In this document: positions 23,270 to 33,619 of the stretch, piece by piece
Layout: each line of letters begins with the position of its first letter
Numbering within the stretch: position 1 is the stretch's first letter
Assembly: GCA_039000515.1 (NCBI GenBank)
Contig: JBCFYV010000001.1
Coordinates: 67,945,030-68,009,029 of the forward strand
Length of the DNA stretch: 64,000 bases
Source of the DNA: Timema cristinae
Lineage: Eukaryota; Arthropoda; Insecta; Phasmatodea; Timematidae
Reading direction: 5' to 3'
Program-made: the position numbers and the translations under genes
The notes under the pieces: generated by a model
Told to the model about the DNA's origin: nothing
Databases searched by the model: none
The model's input: the letters and a program-made list of their open reading frames with translations, nothing else

Positions 23270-25440
23270 CCACGACTAAAAGGGGATCATTTAGTCGGGC
23301 TGAACAATATATTTTTCTTTCATTCTACACAGTTCCAATGACATACCATTTTTCAAAAATTTGAGATTATTTTATATATTTATATTTCTCGCTATCTTAC
23401 AGGTAGAGAAAGTATTGTGACCGCCAAAAAAATCTAACTCGATATTTTGATGAATCTTGACGTTTCATGATTCCCCGAATCAGAAAAAGTTGTTTTTGAA
23501 TTTCCGTTTGTCTGTCTGTCTGTACCTCCAACTAGAGCCTAAACTATTTTACCGATCAAGATAAATATTGATATCTAGGGTGTTCATAGGGTTGACCCTA
23601 GGGTTTATGGAATTGTATATCTAACCCTAAAGTTAAGGGTAGGTTTCTGAAGAGCATAAAGAGAAAAAGTAGGTTTTACCAAAATCGGCTATAACGATTT
23701 TGATTAAATTTCATTTCTAAACATTTATAATTATTACAAACAAAATTGCTGCTCTCAATATTTCGGCAAAATGACTTTAAGGGATCTGGTCTGATGAGTA
23801 AATTCTCATTTTTATTATATCTCTGAAACTATTTATTTGTATTTATAATACAAATATTTTATTCGTAGAATAGTTTCATAAAACACATAGCTTTCAAGAT
23901 ATACGCCCAATTTTTATATATTTTTTAACTTCTCAAACACGAAAAGGTAAAAAATATCCAACCTTAAATGTTGATGGATGTCGACGTCTCATGACTCCCG
24001 AAACCATAAAAAGTGGTCTTTGCAATGCCGTCTGTCTGTGTGTCTGTTTAAACTTAAAATTAAGAGTAGGCCTAGTTTAATAAAGGGCGAAAAGAAAAAA
24101 ATCTATTTTCTCAAAATCGGCTCTAAAGATTTTGATCAAAATCGTATATAGACGTTGATTAAGATTACAAATAAACTGGCTATTTTCATTTTCCCATGAA
24201 AATTACTTTTAGGGTACTTTACAGAAGCTGAAATTTCCGCCTCATTAAATATTTGAGATAATAAATAACTTTTCATTTCAAAATTTTAGTATTATTAAAA
24301 ATAAAACACTTTTATATGAAATCTATTTTTTTATAAAACCAACAGTTTCTGAGATATTGGCAAATATGTTAATACAATTTTGTGAACTTTAGTCTTAAAA
24401 AAGATACTACTTAAGTTTTAACGCAATATTTCTCAAATGCCATAGAGTAATAAAATATAAATAAGTTTGTTAATTTTCCCTTAAACCACTTAGGAGAAAT
24501 GTTTGTACAACAATGATCTATCTCCATTTTAGACTCAATAATCAATATTTAATTTTTTATTGGTCAACATTTATAGATGAGGAATTTAAAGCAATGCAAT
24601 ACAATAAGATGTGCAAAACCTAATAAAATGTAGAAAATGTTAACCGGAAGTCAAAATTTTAATACGAAGTGTTGACCCTTGTGGAACCAAAATCTATCTT
24701 TTTTATTGGTCCAAAAATACAAATGAGGACATTAGTTCTTTAAAAATAAAATAATAAAATTTGTAACCGGGACTCAAATTATATTTTACATAGATATAAT
24801 GCAATATATACTTGGGTTTGCTGGTGTATATTATTTAGTTTCACATATATTACGAGTGTTGAGTAAACATCTCCATTTTTTAACAATAGAGCAAGAAAGT
24901 CCGTGCGGAGTACACATTTGCAATGATAAGTAATTTCATTTTTTAAACACGCATAATTTTTATTGATTTATTTTATGCACCATGGATACTTTTTTATTAT
25001 TTTATCCACCAGTACAATCCTTAACCTACCTGATTGTTTCCAACCAAATATAATTAGTTGTTTGTACATATTTTAATTCTAGTCAGATTTTTTTTATTTG
25101 TTTTTTTCTTGTACATATTTTAAATTGAAATTATCTCTATGTGTCTATACTCGTATACTCAAATACTCTTTAAACTGGATTTCTAAATTAAATTAGATAT
25201 TAAGTACCGACCCGCTACGACCTCAAGAAATTAGTTATTGTTTCCTCTACACCTAAACGCGTATACTATACTTCAAGGTGTAAAGTATATTTGTAAATAC
25301 ATATTCTAATTATTTTTTAAAATAAATATTCCAAGTATTCTTTTCATTGTGTGAGCTATATTATAAAACTATCATGTTTGTGTAAATAAATATTATAAAA
25401 CTGTTATGTTTGTGTTTTGACGTCTACACCCCCTACCTCC
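23270..25440. other. AT-rich stretch inside the Polinton span, with a duplicated repeat
   Basis: There is no gene. Two related segments (about 23480-23760 and 24010-24180) each contain a ctgtctgtctgt run followed, 150-200 bases later, by caaaatcggct and attttgat with interspersed aaaagtagg-like words. They are two diverged copies of one interspersed repeat. The rest is AT-rich filler, probably later insertions that split the Polinton. Confidence 0.55.
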
Positions 25441-25445
25441 TTGAC

Positions 25446-25453
25446 TATAAATA
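25446..25453 (+). promoter_or_regulatory. TATA box of the Polinton ATPase gene
   Basis: tataaata lies 43 bases before the ATG at 25496, with a plausible initiator (ctcagtc) about 30 bases downstream of the TATA. The spacing is typical of pol II core promoters and suggests a relic late-gene promoter. Confidence 0.45.
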
Positions 25454-25495
25454 AAAGTTCATTTAGCTTATAAGCTCAGTCTCAAATATTGAAAC

Positions 25496-26080
25496 ATGGA
25501 AAGTGTGGAAAGTCACATTTTTTCATCCGATCTATCCGACCCTTGGACACAATGTGTGACGTTAAATTTGATAAAATCAGCTGATATTATGATTTATGGC
25601 AACCGGGATTCTAGAACGACGGGTCAAGGCCCCACGTCATATTCTGTAGGGGTTTGCCTGAAATGGATGGCGACTGTAATCACACTCAACAGCTGATTAG
25701 CCTGGACGACCTGATGTGTGAAGCAAACGAAGTGGTCGTCGATCTTTTCACCAAAAGATGCCACCATCAAAATATTAGCGTGATATAACTTATACAAAAT
25801 ATATTCCCCCAGGGCAAGGGCCAAAGAGACATTTCCTTAAACGCACATTATATCGTGCTTTTAATATTTCCAGGGATAAAACTCAGATTCAACACTTTGC
25901 ACGTCAAGTCTGAACTGAAAACCCCGTGTTTTACAAGAGGCTTACACTGATGCTACAAGTACTCCCCACGGGTATATATTGATAGATTTCAAGGAAGGTA
26001 CAGCCGAATGTTTTAGATATAGAACCTGCACAAACGTCGGGTGCTGTGTATACCTACCACGCCAAAGCTATAAAAACACC
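25496..26080 (+). pseudogene. Polinton FtsK/HerA-type packaging ATPase, broken
   Basis: The N-terminal frame (25496-25696) is open for 66 codons but lacks a clear P-loop, so part of the nucleotide-binding region is missing. From 25700 the frame gives LDDLMCEANEVVVDLFTK (Walker B-like hhhDD), HHQNISV, a stop, then QNIFPQGKGQRDISLNAHYIV. The Q-N sensor motif followed by R-x-I-S-L-N is diagnostic for Polinton and related virus genome-packaging ATPases. Frames then shift through the C-terminal part to about 26080. The length is about two thirds of an intact enzyme. Confidence 0.82.
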
Positions 26081-26084
26081 GACA

Positions 26085-26444
26085 CTTCCCGATTACAGAT
26101 CATTTCATATTCTTGAGTCCCAAAGTGCTGAAGAAAGCCCCTTGTTGCGTGCGATGCATGGCATGGACCCACAGCAACGTGTCACCTTTCTGAAAATGCC
26201 GACAAGAAACTGATTTGACTCTCTTTGCGAGTGTGCCTACAACACTTTAAAAGGGCAGGTGCCGTTGAAAAATGCTCAGAATACAAAGTTACGTGCTCAC
26301 AAGCAGGTGTTACGCAATCTAGTCAAAAGAGGAGAGTGCTGGAAGAAGAAGAGACGACTACTTGTTCAGAAAGGAGGCGCGTTCCTGCCACTACTGTTAG
26401 GCCCTTTAATCAGTGGTGTCCTCGGTTCCTTATTAAACAAGTAA
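26085..26444 (+). pseudogene. small Polinton protein with basic and hydrophobic C-terminus
   Basis: The frame contains LCECAYNTLKGQVPL, then a Lys/Arg-rich helix (RAHKQVLRNLVKR, KKKRRLLVQKGG) and a hydrophobic tail (FLPLLLGPLISGVLGSLL). This layout is conserved in a small protein encoded in most animal Polintons between ATPase and integrase. Some authors compare such proteins with adenovirus core or minor virion proteins. An in-frame stop interrupts the N-terminal part near 26214. The last part, 26259-26444, is intact. The next gene starts three bases after its stop. Confidence 0.7.
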
Positions 26445-26447
26445 ATA

Positions 26448-26935
26448 ATGGAACATACGAAAAAGATGACATTAGTGTCCCCTGAAACATTACACCGTTA
26501 CGAGCAACACCACCAAGTGGCATCGGCCACATATCTAGTGGTATCCGAGATGGACAAGGCAATGGAAAAATATCCTCGCTTCAAAACTTGACGACAAGGC
26601 TAAATTGACTTTATACCAACAAGTGCTACAGTGCTATCTGCACTTTAGTCAGCAGCTTCCACCACCTGAAATAGCACCACGACCACCCCTAAAGTGACTG
26701 TACTTCTCACCCCTGGTGTACTCAATACTCTACCCGTATAGGCACGTAGAAAAGCCGAACTGTTACTAGAACATATTAATTCCTTAGGCGGTATCTCTTG
26801 GGACGAAAACGGGGAAGTGAGTATTCACGATATGCCTCTCCGTGGATCCAATATTGTGGACTTAGTCAACCAACGATCTGCTCAGCGCAAGAAAACATAG
26901 CGGGCCGTTGGGGTGGCGAGAGTGTATCACGACGT
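26448..26935 (+). pseudogene. conserved hypothetical Polinton protein, broken
   Basis: It starts MEHTKKMTLVSPETL at 26448. A TLYQQVLQ-like segment follows in another frame, then ARRKAELLLEHI...ISWDENGEVSIHDMPLRGSNIVDLVN. This pairing of a short N-terminal motif with a C-terminal G-x-N-I-V-D-L-V segment recurs in Polintons just before the integrase, with unknown function. Several stops and one or more frameshifts are present. Confidence 0.65.
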
Positions 26936-27079
26936 TCCAAAAATAAACACCCAGAAATAATTGATTGTCAATCAAAAATGTTTGGCACACATTAAAGATC
27001 CGGTGCCCATACACCAACCACTTACATCGTCGCAATACCCTAAGAAACAGAAACTGAAAAAGGTGGACAAAAACAGGTG

Positions 27080-28149
27080 GCTTCTTTTCCGAGCTTAATA
27101 GATCGCGTTTAGTTGAAATCTACTACGTCCCTTTTAAACCTGCACGTTTACAAGGGCGGCACCACTCATTATGAGTGAAAGATCCGAACAAACTACGAGA
27201 ATAACTTCGAGCGCAGGACGCATATACCCTACACAAACCAGTGATAAAAAAAGTTTCCACGCAACAAGTACGTGGTGTCAAGCAGTGACAATCTCTGGCA
27301 AACCGATCTCAACGAAATGCGAGGTCTTGGAAAATACAACGACAGTGTCGTGTGAATGCTTACTGTCATCGACATGTTTAGCAATATGGTCTGGGTGAGG
27401 ACACTTTCCTTCAAGATGGGGATCGTCATGAGGGATGGCTTTCAGGACATTTTCAAACAAAGTGGCCGTAAACTTCTAAGTTTAGAGACTGACAAGGGGA
27501 CAGAGTTCACATCACGTCTAATCCGAAAGTTTCTCAATAAAGAAGGCGTGTTCACTACACCACCCATAATACGGACAAGAAGGCAAGTATCGTGAAACAA
27601 TTCGATATAACTCTGAAAGGAAGCATGTGGCGTTACTTTAAAAACAAACACGTACATCTATGTGGGCGTCCTCCAAGATCTCATCAACGCTTACAATGTT
27701 ACAAAAATGTCAGTATCAAGATGGCGCCAGCAGACGTTTCAGAAATCAATGTGCTTCAAGTCAGAGATAATCTGTACGGCAAACGGCTCCTAAACTCGAA
27801 TAGTAAGCCAAAACTTAAAGTCGGTGACACAGCGCGTATTAGCAAATCCAAAATGATGTTTGAAAGGGGTTACGAGATCAATTGGAGTGAAGAAAATTTC
27901 CAAGTCAGCAGAGCAGTGTTGTGACAACCAGTCGTCAACAGGTTGACCGATCTTAACGGCAATGAGGTAGAGAAGACGTTTTACGAACCCGAATTGCAAA
28001 GCGTACGTCTTCCCTAAACTTTTAAGGTTGATAAAATACTACGTGTCAAGGGTAAAAGTGCCATAAAGAAAGTGTACTTAAAGTGGAAAAGTTACCCCTC
28101 TAAGTTTAATTCTTGGATTCATGCCAGTTACGTCAGCACCCTACCATGA
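27080..28149 (+). pseudogene. Polinton retrovirus-type integrase with chromodomain-like tail, broken
   Basis: Plus-strand pieces give AYTLHKPV (27218), then DNLWQTDLNEMRGLGKYND (first catalytic Asp region). TVIDMFSN and ETDKGTEFTSRLIRKFL follow (second Asp). Next come TLKGSMWRYF, KMAPADV, LYGKRLL, VGDTARISK and GYEINWSEE. The C-terminus has VYLKWKSYPSKFNSWI, a chromodomain-like module. The third catalytic residue, Glu in an expected V-E-R-F-N-R-T context, is replaced by Lys/Gln (IVKQFD at 27595-27612). At least four frame changes occur. The stop overlaps the next ATG by four bases (ATGA at 28146-28149), a compact viral-style junction that has survived. Confidence 0.88.
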
Positions 28150-28870
28150 AGGACCAGTTTTACCTCACTTTGCCGAGTGACAGCTCTATGGAATATTTCC
28201 CGAAAAATATCCTCGTGAATTTCACCACGCAACTATCTTTCCGTCTTACACTCAACAGACAGTGGTAAATCGCTCTCGCCGAATTCAAATATACGTATTC
28301 TTTCACTACCGTACCCGAGGGCCAAAATATTGTATGGTACAACTGGGTGGATGCTAATGGCTTGGAACAAATATTCAGGTATCTCATCCCGCCAGGAAAT
28401 TACAGCACTATCCATAAAATGGCAAAGCCCTAAACGATGTAGAGGCGTTTAAAGAGGATTTCTCAGTTGTATTCAAGTACACAAACTCTAACAAAAAAGT
28501 GGACATTGTCTTTACTTCACTAAATATACAGCTGCTGACTCGTTCAACCAAGTCTACAGCTCGGTTTCAATATTCAGACTAATCTAATCAAAGTCCAAAA
28601 GTCAGTCACCATACGCTGCCAACATTTTACTAGGCTTGCCTTCGCTAATACACATCTACAAGGATAACGTCGATCCTCAGACGGGGGGGTGACATTGTGG
28701 CACCACTAATACGTATAGTCGGTATCAAAAACATCAACTATGTCTACGGCACAACGTGCCCGTATTTAGAAGATAAATTGAAAGCTTGAAAATCAATATA
28801 AAAAAAAGACACGGTGAACCTGTACCATTCGAGTTTGAAAAAGTGTGCGTGAAACTTCATATTCAACGCT
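28146..28870 (+). pseudogene. Polinton penton-like minor capsid protein, broken
   Basis: It starts MKDQFYLTLPSDSSMEYFP, the standard N-terminus of the Polinton minor capsid (single-jelly-roll, penton-type) protein. A TALAEF-like strand follows (here IALAEFKYTYSF after a stop), then IVWYNWVD. Near the end, PLIRIVGIKN-like and EPVPFEFEKVCVKLH sequences match the C-terminal strand pair. Stops and shifts occur at several points. Confidence 0.8.
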
Positions 28871-28877
28871 GCTCAAC

Positions 28878-29286
28878 ATGAACGGTCCCTACCAAAGATA
28901 CTACGTAGGCTATGCTGGAACAGGAATATTTCCGATCTACCACAGTGTTCCCTATTAATGCTGTTATGGAATGTGAAGCTTTTTAGCGGAATTTTCAAGA
29001 GTGTCTTACAGTTGCTGAGAAGCGGTGCTAAAGCCATTGGAAAAAGGTGCTTCATACGGCTATCGACGTGATCTCCGACGTCGCTAATCAACGTCAGACT
29101 TTCAAAGACCCTACGCTAGTGTGTTGGCGAGTCTGAAACAAACATGAAACGCAAGGGGAGCAGAAGATGGGCACACTGATGTCTGGCTTAGGCTATAAAG
29201 GGTGCCGTAAGAAGCACCGACGTCAGTCTTCTGTCGTTGCCCGACTTAAAAAGGTCAAGAAAAAAACTGTAGATATTGTCAGTTAA
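28878..29286 (+). pseudogene. Polinton pVI-like minor virion protein, broken
   Basis: It starts MNGPYQRYYVGYAGTGIFP, a conserved N-terminus in Polintons, followed by PIYHSVPY and a stop. A helix-type segment then appears in other frames (FKSVLQLLRSGAKAIGKR), then a basic tail (GLGYKGCRKKHRRQ ... KKVKKKTVDIVS). The layout (Gly-rich start, amphipathic helix, basic end) resembles adenovirus pVI-like/minor capsid proteins. It ends two bases before the major capsid ATG. Confidence 0.72.
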
Positions 29287-29287
29287 A

Positions 29288-29725
29288 ATGTCATTTCTAC
29301 ACCCCCAGTCCTGCGAGTGTGCCAGCAGTTAGCACGATCTATTTTCCGTCCCACCCACTCAAACCCGTCTTGAGAGTGGACAATGGCTCCAGTACAAACC
29401 GTTCTCTTCTCTCAACGATGATTCGCCCATCAAATTTACCGGTAACGGTCAAAGAGTTCTATATCGATCTTTCACAGGCCATGCTCTATTTCAGGGCGGC
29501 TATCACGAAACCCGACATTGGCGCTTCCACCGAGGTGGATAAAATTGTTCCCGTCAACAACTGGTTGTATTCGCTATTAGAACACACCAAGAGAAAAGCA
29601 AGAAGACACGTACTCCACCAACCCCTCTCCCAAGATACCGCAATCCGGCAAAAAAAACTAGTACCTAACCTGAAGACCCCACCGTGCACCACAACAGCCA
29701 CAACCAAAAGTCCGACGAAATAGCT
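29288..29725 (+). pseudogene. Polinton major capsid protein, N-terminal fragment
   Basis: It starts MSFLHPQSCECASS, then an in-frame stop where related proteins have Glu, then DLFSVPPTQT and KPFSSLNDDSPIKF. After a frameshift come FYIDLSQAMLYFRA and VPVNNWLYSLL. This is the characteristic beginning of the Polinton double-jelly-roll major capsid protein, normally over 500 residues. Only about 135 residues remain before similarity ends near the LINE fragment, so the bulk of the gene was lost by deletion or by the LINE insertion. Confidence 0.82.
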
Positions 29726-29823
29726 CGATCGATGAAAGCCATCAAGGGAAAAACAACCTCAATACGAGCGTTGAAAGTGTATATATATCAGTGGTTTACA
29801 GCCTTTTGCAGGTTGAAGGTTGA

Positions 29824-30470
29824 AACGAAGTTATATGGGAAATAGTTCGGGTACAGAGAGTGCATGAGATAGTAGAGGAAGCAAGACTGAGATGGTATGG
29901 TCATGCAATGAGGATGCTGGAGTATATGAGATAGTAGAGGAAGCAAGACTGAGATGGTATGGCAATGTAATGAGGATGTTGGAGTAAATTAGATAGTAGA
30001 GGAAGCAAGACAGATGGTATGGGCATTTAATGAGGATAGTGGAGTATACAAGATAGTAGAGGAAGCAAGACTGAGATGGTATGGGCATTTAATGAGGATG
30101 TTGGAGTATATGAGATAGTAGAGGAAGCAAGACTGAGATGGTATGGGCATGTAATGAGGATTTTGGAGTACATGAGATAGTAAAGGAAGCAAGACTGAGA
30201 TGGTATGGTCATGCAATGAGGATGTTGGAGTACATGAGATAATAGAGGAAGCAAGAATGAGATGGTATGGTCATGCAATGAGGATATTGGAGTACATGAG
30301 ATAGTAGAGGAAGCAAGACTGAGATGGTATGGACATTAGTGAGGATGTTGGAGTACATGAGATAGTAGAGGAAGCAAGACTGAGATGGTATGGACATTAG
30401 TGAGGATGTTGGAGTACATGAGATAGTAGAGGAAGCAATACTGAGATGGTATGGGCATGTAATGAGGATG
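29824..30470 (+). repeat. 62-bp minisatellite made from LINE coding sequence, about ten copies
   Basis: The unit contains gaggaagcaagactgagatg followed by gtatgggcatgtaatgagga and gttggagtacatgagatagta. Translated, each unit is EEARLRWYGHVMRM, the conserved segment near the end of a LINE RT protein. The first copy is preceded by NEVIWEIV, the normal upstream residues, and the last copy continues normally into the LINE 3' end (30430-30690). A single coding segment has therefore been amplified in place. Because 62 is not a multiple of three, the frame is lost from copy to copy. Minus-strand ORFs (LPLLSHVLQ peptides) are artefacts. Confidence 0.9.
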
Positions 30471-30690
30471 GGGAAGGAGAAGATGCCAAATATAATTATG
30501 AAGATTAAGTAAATATGTAGAAAAAAGACCGTAAGGGAGGCCAATAAAGAAATGGGAGGAGCAGATAGCAGAAGATGTACAAGTAAGAGAAGAAAAATTG
30601 AATAAATCAAAGGTGGAAGATTGGTGGAAGATAGAGGAATATGGAGGCATTTTACTAAACTGGCAGGTAATTACAATGATGATGATATGC
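30430..30690 (+). mobile_element. LINE ORF2 3' end
   Basis: Frames on the plus strand give LRWYGHVMRMGKEKMP, then a basic stretch and, after a frameshift, GRPIKKWEEQIAEDV with a following W-W segment. This is the arrangement at the C-terminus of many insect LINE reverse-transcriptase proteins (R-W-x-G-H-V-x-R-M ... G-R-P-x-K-x-W ... Q-I/V-x-x-D). The tail ends in a short gat-type simple repeat at 30677-30688, as LINE 3' ends often do. It is 5'-truncated and broken by frameshifts. Confidence 0.75.
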
Positions 30691-30729
30691 AGGTTTGACC
30701 CCAATTTTTATCTTTGAGAACATCGCGAC

Positions 30730-31251
30730 TAGGGGTGTGGAAAAAGTATAGATATTTTACTTATAGTTATATCGATTTTCCTTTAGATTATAATAATTTT
30801 ACTCGATACGTTTTTTGATACTTCTACTGATTCTACTGGTATCTTTACTCATGCCGGGTTTTAATGTTTACCAGGATGGACTGTGGAGGAAGAAAAAATG
30901 ACTATCTCGCAATTCTCACTCATTTTCTGCATGACAAGCAAGAATCAACTCTTGCATTCAATCTCTTCTAGCTCATCATACATCATAGCTGTTCTTTCAT
31001 CTTTGTTTATCAATACAGCCTGATGTCAGACCGGTTGACAGGTGACCAGTCTACTACCCCTCTATCAAGGAGCACGGTCATCACAAACTAAACAAAATAA
31101 TCTTTTGTACAGCTCAATGTACTCAGTTAACTCAAGGATGCCCCAAGCAGACGAAGCAAAAAAGTCTATGTGCATTTCGATACAAATATTTTACTTCTTG
31201 TACTGTTAATGACTACAGTCTCGATACTTTTGTTTCGATACCACAGCCCTA
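30730..31251. mobile_element. non-autonomous hAT element with intact 8-bp target-site duplication
   Basis: A 522-bp segment is bounded by short terminal inverted repeats: TAGGGGTGTGG on the left and the reverse complement of CCACAGCCCTA on the right (10 of 11 match). Further in, both ends carry AAGTAT motifs, and the interior next to each end is TCGATAC-rich. It is flanked on both sides by the perfect 8-bp duplication ATCGCGAC (30722-30729 and 31252-31259), the length made by hAT transposases. No transposase ORF is present, so it must have moved in trans. The intact duplication shows it inserted as a unit and relatively recently compared with the nearby fossils. Confidence 0.92.
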
Positions 31252-31259
31252 ATCGCGAC

Positions 31260-31856
31260 CCCTTGATAACCTAGAGGCGTCTATATCCTAGTATGAATTA
31301 CAATACCTTTGTCTTACAAACAGTTTGGTCTAAATGTATCTAGTAAACATACTATTTGGGTCGATATAATTTAGAGGTAATGTACTGTTATTTGCAGAGG
31401 GGGAGATGAGTAAAGCTGTTTACACTTGTCAACAACAAACCAAACGAGCGTCACATTAAGTCCACATGTCCACCAATACTTGTTTTAATGATTATAAACT
31501 GATTATATAATGATTATAGTATGAATGCCTCTAGAAGTCTCAGAAACGACTCAACGAGCCCGCTGGGTATTTAGAGAGTTATGGTATTAGCATCTCTACC
31601 CAATCATGAAACTTCTTCAGGAACTTAGTCAACAAGCAACGGTCATAGTTGAATAAGAAGTCTATGTAGTAGCTTAATAGTGTTTATAATTTTAACCACT
31701 TACATTTCTATTTGAATTTTGAACTTTCCTATAAATATTTTTTATCACTTTAAAAAGTAAATATAAAGTTATAAATTCAAGAGGCATTGTAAGCCCAACC
31801 GAAGCAGACCGTGACCCCCAGGACGGAAACCACTGTAGTATAGAAGCAGAGCTTAC
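31260..31856 (-). other. tau intron sequence next to the proline-rich exon
   Basis: Unique AT-rich sequence between the hAT element and the tau exon. No other feature was supported. Confidence 0.6.
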
Positions 31857-32046
31857 TCTTTTTCTCCAGTTGTGGGGGAGTTTCGACAGGCGCCTTTGCT
31901 GTGGATGACTTTGAGGAAGCTGCGCTGCTTTTTACGGGTGACTTGACGGGCGTTTTGGTGGGAGACGAGCCTGCACCCCTCTTGGCAGCAGGGATCTTAC
32001 TAGGTGACTTCTGCGGGGATCCCACATCTCCGTTCGTCGTCGGCTC
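31857..32046 (-). CDS. tau: tau proline-rich region exon
   Basis: A 190-bp exon lies between the acceptor ctctgctgttcccag (ending at 32047) and the donor GTAAGC (31856-31851). It encodes about 63 residues rich in Ser, Pro, Lys and Thr, with repeated SP and TP sites such as QKSPSKIP and TKTPVKSPVK. This is the basic proline-rich region that in tau precedes the tubulin-binding repeats and is a target of proline-directed kinases. It begins in phase 0 after the 44-bp exon and leaves one base that joins the first two bases of exon 12421-12629 to make Lys, giving LEKKKVPMNKVQVG across the junction. KVPMNKVQVG is the expected start of the insect tau repeat region. Reading through the donor would give a short hydrophobic tail and a stop; that is an intron artefact. 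The introns on its two sides are 19 and 29 kb. Confidence 0.9.
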
Positions 32047-32214
32047 CTGGGAACAGCAGAGATAAGATCCACTTTCAGAACCAAGGACAGACAAAATGTA
32101 GGGATAACATTTCACAGGTACAATTATTTTTAGTGCATTTTAAATTACTAAATATAATTATTAAATTGTGGGCATTAGATCTTCCACCCTGACTGCTCTA
32201 GTGTATATGGATAC

Positions 32215-32338
32215 TGTAACCTCCATATCCCCCACCTGCTCTGTTGTATATAACCTCAATAACTTCCACCTGCTCTGTTGTATATAACCTCAATATCCCC
32301 CACCTGCTCTGTTGTATATAACCTCAAAATCCCCACGC
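32215..32338. repeat. 34-bp short tandem repeat upstream of the proline-rich tau exon
   Basis: Three and a half copies of cctcaatatcccccacct followed by gctctgttgtatataa. On the transcribed strand each copy reads gagcag then gtgggg, a weak donor-like sequence. It lies about 170 bases upstream of the acceptor of exon 31857-32046. Confidence 0.8.
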
Positions 32339-32345
32339 GCTTGAT

Positions 32346-33619
32346 TGATCCATAAAGCCACAAGTCAGAGCTACTTGGTCCTGTCTTGTGCTGAACCTAG
32401 AAAGGGATATAGAATTGTTGGTGTTGCAGTGGATGGTAGGGAGACACAAGAGAGAATCAACCACAAGCTATTGTGTCAAGGAGTCAAGGTGAGCTAGGAT
32501 ATCTGCTGTTGTGGAGGAGATAAAGATTTAAATGTGGGGTTTGTAGTGCTCTGACCCTGACAACCCCAAAATTGATCAGCAGTTGTTGAGTGTATCCGCA
32601 AAGGTTGTAAGAGATAAACTATAAACAAAACTAAAATAATTTAATGATCAATATACGAAACTTCTCCTGTTCACTATTATTAGATCTAAGGGTTGGCCAT
32701 CTGGCATTCATGAGGAAACTGTTGTTGCATTATGTATTTAAACAATGTTTCATGTACGCACGACAGTATTTGTTGAGCCAGAGGGTGAATTATGTTTCAA
32801 CATTTAGTAGGGGTATATGTATACACAAATTGGAGGGCTTTAAACTAAGCACCATTATACACCCATCAAATAAATAAAGAACCAAGTACAGTACAGCTTG
32901 TGGCGCAAGCTACAGCACTACTACCATATCCTTAAGGTTTAGTGTTTAAGAACCAACTTCATTTGGAGGTTTGTTCAATTTAGAACAAACTCAATCTGGT
33001 GATTAGTTTGTCCCTCTTTAAACATAATTTAGAATTTGTTCTAAAATATTATATTATATTATATTATCAGGCTCTATAAATACATCCAGCAGGGCCATTT
33101 TAAGAAAATGTGAGGCCCCCCTTTGCACGGAAGTTTGTCAATGTTACCATTTGTACCCGTCCTGCGTCCTTAAGGGTCAAAGGGAGGACGTAAAAATAAT
33201 AACAATAAAAATAAACCTGAAAATTGTAGAGTGAACCATATGAAAAATGCACAAATAAATATATATTGGTATGTACACATCATTATATGTGAACTGTATC
33301 CAGCCGGATCTCTTCAATATATACCGAAGTTAAAAAATAGTTATTATTATTAAATGACAAGAAGTAATGCTTTAATACGACAACATCGATAAATGTTTTT
33401 GGGGGGATGACACGTAAAAGATAAATCATAGGTGAACGATTTGATTATAATTTATTTAAATGAATTACCAGTATACAGAAGTTGAAACAATACTATATAT
33501 ATTTCAACATTATTATTAACTTTAATACTACAAATATGATGTTTCTCGTCAAATAAACAATTACGTTTTATTAGAACAATCTTAATCTATCCAAGGAATG
33601 TAATAAATTTATTATTTAT
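32346..33619. other. intronic sequence, no gene supported
   Basis: No exon-like signals were found. The ORF at 32644-32877 has no recognisable features. Confidence 0.55.

Larger units (their letters stand above)
19860..29740 (+). mobile_element. decayed Polinton (Maverick), about 10 kb
   Basis: On the plus strand the order is PolB, packaging ATPase, two small conserved Polinton proteins, integrase, penton-like minor capsid, a pVI-like/minor protein, and the N-terminal part of the major capsid protein. This is the characteristic gene set of insect Polintons. All genes carry stops or frameshifts. The right part is missing: after about 135 residues of major capsid the sequence passes into a LINE fragment. 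No terminal inverted repeats were found on either side, and no protease gene was recognised. A 2-kb AT-rich stretch (23.3-25.4 kb) separates PolB from the rest and may be later insertions. It sits in the 19-kb tau intron, opposite to the direction of transcription. Confidence 0.9.

Noticed and set aside
29831..30704. Minus-strand ORFs of 83-133 codons
   Set aside because: Antisense translation of the LINE-derived 62-bp repeat.
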